From: Thalassospira lucentensis
GTDB taxonomy: Bacteria; Pseudomonadota; Alphaproteobacteria; Rhodospirillales; Thalassospiraceae
Direction: 5' to 3'
Length of the DNA stretch: 64,000 nt
Assembly: GCF_032921865.1 (NCBI RefSeq)
Contig: NZ_CP136684.1
Coordinates: forward strand, 4,003,001-4,067,000
A program made the position numbers and the translations under genes. Of the stretch, positions 61,577-64,000 are shown in pieces (the stretch's first letter is position 1; every line of letters begins with the position of its first letter). The notes under the pieces were generated by a model, which saw nothing but the letters and a program-made list of their open reading frames with translations, did not search any database and was not told where the DNA came from.

Positions 61577-62890
61577 TCACAGCCTGTCGCGGATTGAATA
61601 CCAGGTCATGGCAAGCACCAGGAATGGATAGCGCAATGCCTTCCCGCCCGGGAAGCTTGGAATGCTGATATTCGACATCACATCAAACCGTTCCATCGTG
61701 CCCGATACCGCATCGGCCATGATCTGCCCGGCCAGTGTTGCCATCGCAACCCCGTGCCCTGAATACCCGGTCGCGGTGAATACCCGGTCCTCGACCTTGC
61801 GGAAGAACGGCATACGGTTCATCGTAATCGCAAGCGTCCCGCCCCAGCCATAATCGATTTTAACGTCTTTAAGCTGCGGATAAACTTCCAGCATATGCGG
61901 GGCGACAAAGGATTTGATGTCTTTGGGGAAGTGATAGCTATATGTCTCCCCGCCGCCAAACAGCATCCGTTTATCGGCCGACAGACGATAATAGTTGATC
62001 ACGAATTTTGAATCCGCGACGGCAACATCATCGCGGATCAGTTCGCGCGCCAGATCATCGCCCAATGGCTCGGTCGCGATAACGAAATTGTTGATCGGCA
62101 TCACCCGTTTGGCAACCCGGTCTTCGAGCCCGTCAAGATACCCGTTGCAGCCCAGCACCATCATGTCGGCTGTCACACGGTGCCCGCCCGCTGTTGTGAC
62201 AACGACCTTTTCACCATTGTCATAGCTGGTGACAGTCGCGTTTTCGTAGATATTCGCCCCGGCAGCACGTGCCGCATCCGCAAGCCCAAGCGCGAAGTTC
62301 AGCGGATGAAGATGCCCTGCCTCCATATCAAGCGACCCGCCATGATAAAATTCCGACCCCAGCATGTTGCGGATTTCATCCCGGTCAACGGCACGAATGG
62401 CTTCATAACCGTATTCGGTTCGGAGCTTTTCGGCATATTCGTGCGTGCCTGAAACAAATCGTTCGCGATGATCAGCGTGCAGAATGCCCGGCTTCCAGTC
62501 ACATTTGATGTCATGCTTGGTGATCAAGCTTTTGACAATATCCTTGGATTGCTCGGCAATATCCCAAAGCTTTCTGGCGTCTTCGCGACCGACCATTTTT
62601 TCAAGGTCGTCCTGCTCCCGGCGCTGCCCCGATCCAACCTGTCCGCCATTGCGTCCTGATGCGCCCCAACCAACCCGGTGCGCCTCAAGCAACACAACAC
62701 TGTATCCGCGTTCTGCCAGATGAAGTGCCGATGACAAACCGGTAAACCCGCCGCCCACAACAACGACATCACAAGCCTTATTCCCGTCCAATTCGGCAAA
62801 GGGTGCGATCTTGTTCGCCGTTGCCGCGTAGTAGGATGGCGGATATGCGCCAGATTTGTCATTTGCGGTCAGGAAGTTCGGGGTAAACAC
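61577..62890 (-). CDS. puuB: FAD-dependent gamma-glutamylputrescine oxidase-like (PuuB), copy 2
   Basis: A 437-aa DAO-family flavoenzyme: DVVVVGGGFTGLSSALHLAE, VVLLEAHRVGWGASGRNGGQ, VGSGQRREQDDLEKMVGRED and the C-terminal FTATGYSGHGVAMATLAGQI. It converges with the isochorismatase gene (5-bp gap). Relative to copy 1 it lacks the tight link to other puu genes, and it may oxidise another amine or amino acid. The final residues (YPFLVLAMTWYSIRDRL) are common among PuuB proteins. Confidence 0.88.
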   Translation of the reverse strand: MFTPNFLTANDKSGAYPPSYYAATANKIAPFAELDGNKACDVVVVGGGFTGLSSALHLAERGYSVVLLEAHRVGWGASGRNGGQVGSGQRREQDDLEKMVGREDARKLWDIAEQSKDIVKSLITKHDIKCDWKPGILHADHRERFVSGTHEYAEKLRTEYGYEAIRAVDRDEIRNMLGSEFYHGGSLDMEAGHLHPLNFALGLADAARAAGANIYENATVTSYDNGEKVVVTTAGGHRVTADMMVLGCNGYLDGLEDRVAKRVMPINNFVIATEPLGDDLARELIRDDVAVADSKFVINYYRLSADKRMLFGGGETYSYHFPKDIKSFVAPHMLEVYPQLKDVKIDYGWGGTLAITMNRMPFFRKVEDRVFTATGYSGHGVAMATLAGQIMADAVSGTMERFDVMSNISIPSFPGGKALRYPFLVLAMTWYSIRDRL

Positions 62891-63068
62891 ACGGCGCCTC
62901 GGAATTTTTGTCTTGTGATTTATTAATCCCCTAATGGTGCCGGAATTGGCCGGACCATCAAGGGAAAACTGGCTAAAACCGGCCTCTTCGCATGCTTTTC
63001 ACCGATTATGCAAAAACAGGCAACATGCAGAACAAAGGATTGCGTAAAAACCGGTTTATATGGGTCAT

Positions 63069-64000
63069 TCAGCGCGCCTGCGTTACCGCCTCAACCATCC
63101 TAAGGGCTGTTTTGGTGGCCGCACATCCACCACGTGCCGTGCAACGCAAATCCGGATGCATCATCGCCCCGATTTTAACCGTCTGATCGACCAGCTCGTC
63201 ATATCCCAGAACTGCATCAAACCCGGCCAGAACCGCCATTGCTGATGAAAAGGCGTGCGACACCCCGGCGACATTACGCGCATGGCACGGAATTTCAACA
63301 TCCCCGCCCACCGGGTCACACACAAGGCCCAGCGTATTCATCAAACACATGCTTGCCGCGTCAAAACATTGCACAGGTGTTCCGCCAAATGCCTGCGCGA
63401 CACCGGCCGCTGCCATTGCCGCCGATGCGCCCGTTTCCACCGAACAGCCCCCGCATTCTGCGGCAAAGGTTCCGCGTGCGGCAAACACGGCACCCACCAG
63501 CGCCATCACCTGCAACGCATCGGTGGCACCTTCCAGATCAATGCCATGCCGGATCAAGCCATACAGCGTCCCCGGAACCACGCCTGCACTGCCCGCGGTT
63601 GGTGCGGCACAAACCAGTCCACGATTAGAATCCCGTTCCATCGCCGAAAGCGCGCCTGCAATTGCATCCTGCAAAACCGCCCCGCCAAGCCCGGCGGGCA
63701 GATTGGCATCGCGAACCTTGCGTGCGCGAAGGGTTAAAAACCGCATCACATTGTCTTCGGGCTTGGCATCGAACCCTTCGGCCACCACACGCAACATCAA
63801 TTCGCACCGTTCTCGAAACAGCGCGCGCGTTGCATCTCGTGACAGGCCAAGACGCCTTGCTTCCAGAACAAGTCCCGCCTCGGCAAGCGATCCGCCCTGC
63901 TGTTCTGCCACGGCAATCACCGCATCGCTGCTCGAAAACAGATCGTCAGTCGCACACACCGGATATTGCGAGGCCGCAGCGAAACGAACGTCTTTGATAC
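63069..64000 (-). CDS. sdaA: L-serine ammonia-lyase (iron-sulfur), C-terminal catalytic part, runs off window
   Basis: Over 300 residues of an SDH_alpha domain are present: NRGLVCAAPTAGSAGVVPGT, GTFAAECGGCSVETGASAAM, GLVCDPVGGDVEIPCHARNV and ARGGCAATKTAL. The conserved cysteines for the 4Fe-4S cluster are visible. The frame is open to the window edge (IKDVRFAAASQYPV precedes the GTG at 63959), so the gene starts outside and is probably the single-chain SdaA with an N-terminal beta domain. The enzyme deaminates serine to pyruvate and ammonia. Confidence 0.9.
   Translation of the reverse strand, partial: IKDVRFAAASQYPVCATDDLFSSSDAVIAVAEQQGGSLAEAGLVLEARRLGLSRDATRALFRERCELMLRVVAEGFDAKPEDNVMRFLTLRARKVRDANLPAGLGGAVLQDAIAGALSAMERDSNRGLVCAAPTAGSAGVVPGTLYGLIRHGIDLEGATDALQVMALVGAVFAARGTFAAECGGCSVETGASAAMAAAGVAQAFGGTPVQCFDAASMCLMNTLGLVCDPVGGDVEIPCHARNVAGVSHAFSSAMAVLAGFDAVLGYDELVDQTVKIGAMMHPDLRCTARGGCAATKTALRMVEAVTQAR

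Overview
The window joins two DNAs of different origin. Bases 1 to about 22,360 are the right-hand part of an integrative and conjugative element (ICE) of the Tn4371 family, a group known mainly from beta- and gammaproteobacteria. Bases from about 22,365 to 64,000 are the chromosome of an alphaproteobacterium. Its gene content (putrescine catabolism, gts-type sugar ABC transporter, malonyl-CoA decarboxylase, paired bacterioferritins, DUF1127) suggests a marine Rhodospirillales organism, perhaps Thalassospira-like; the genus is inference. The element's tyrosine integrase starts about 175 bp from the junction. The junction lies in the T-tract of the clpP terminator, where the octamer TTTTTTAT fits the Tn4371-family target as I remember it.

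ICE backbone, nearly all on the minus strand from the integrase leftward: int, radC, DUF932, parB (with an apparent 1-nt frameshift), a 69-aa protein, DUF736, DUF2958, DUF2285, an AlpA-like helix-turn-helix protein and the start of repA, cut by the window edge. Accessory modules fill the gaps. (a) 2.4-3.9 kb: HTH regulator, 95-aa protein and a TIR-like effector candidate. (b) 8.9-10.8 kb: TIR, caspase-like protease and a second TIR, an architecture matching TIR-caspase (type IV Thoeris-type) anti-phage systems. (c) 11.8-13.9 kb: Rrf2 regulator, thioredoxin-reductase-like flavoprotein and methyltransferase, followed by an IS110-family insertion sequence. (d) 15.3-20.2 kb: a large zinc-hook ATPase facing a HEPN-like (Ymh/TIGR02391) protein and a protein of unknown function. 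(e) 20.2-20.9 kb: a HigB/RelE-type toxin-antitoxin pair. The element therefore carries a compact cluster of probable defence genes, several of them visibly richer in A+T than the backbone.

Chromosome, left to right: clpP and tig (proteostasis); tRNA-Leu(UAG); malonyl-CoA decarboxylase; bifunctional NAD(P)HX repair enzyme; D-amino-acid dehydrogenase; an orphan PAS histidine kinase; a copper unit (copA-cueR-cytochrome c) behind a canonical MerR-type promoter; two bacterioferritin subunits with complementary active-site losses; an FeS photolyase/cryptochrome; a 54-aa DUF1127 protein; a TyrA-like dehydrogenase; a sugar ABC transporter (gtsABC plus ATPase) with a convergent two-component system; a probable phosphate-regulated lipoprotein behind a PHO-box-like array; a renalase-like flavoprotein with a DUF2256 protein; pgi and a fructokinase-type kinase, which can channel imported sugar into glycolysis or Entner-Doudoroff; a small phosphatase; and a polyamine region (agmatinase, puuC, puuR, puuA, putrescine aminotransferase, two puuB-like oxidases) that turns agmatine and putrescine toward GABA and succinate. 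The window ends in an L-serine ammonia-lyase gene that continues past the edge.
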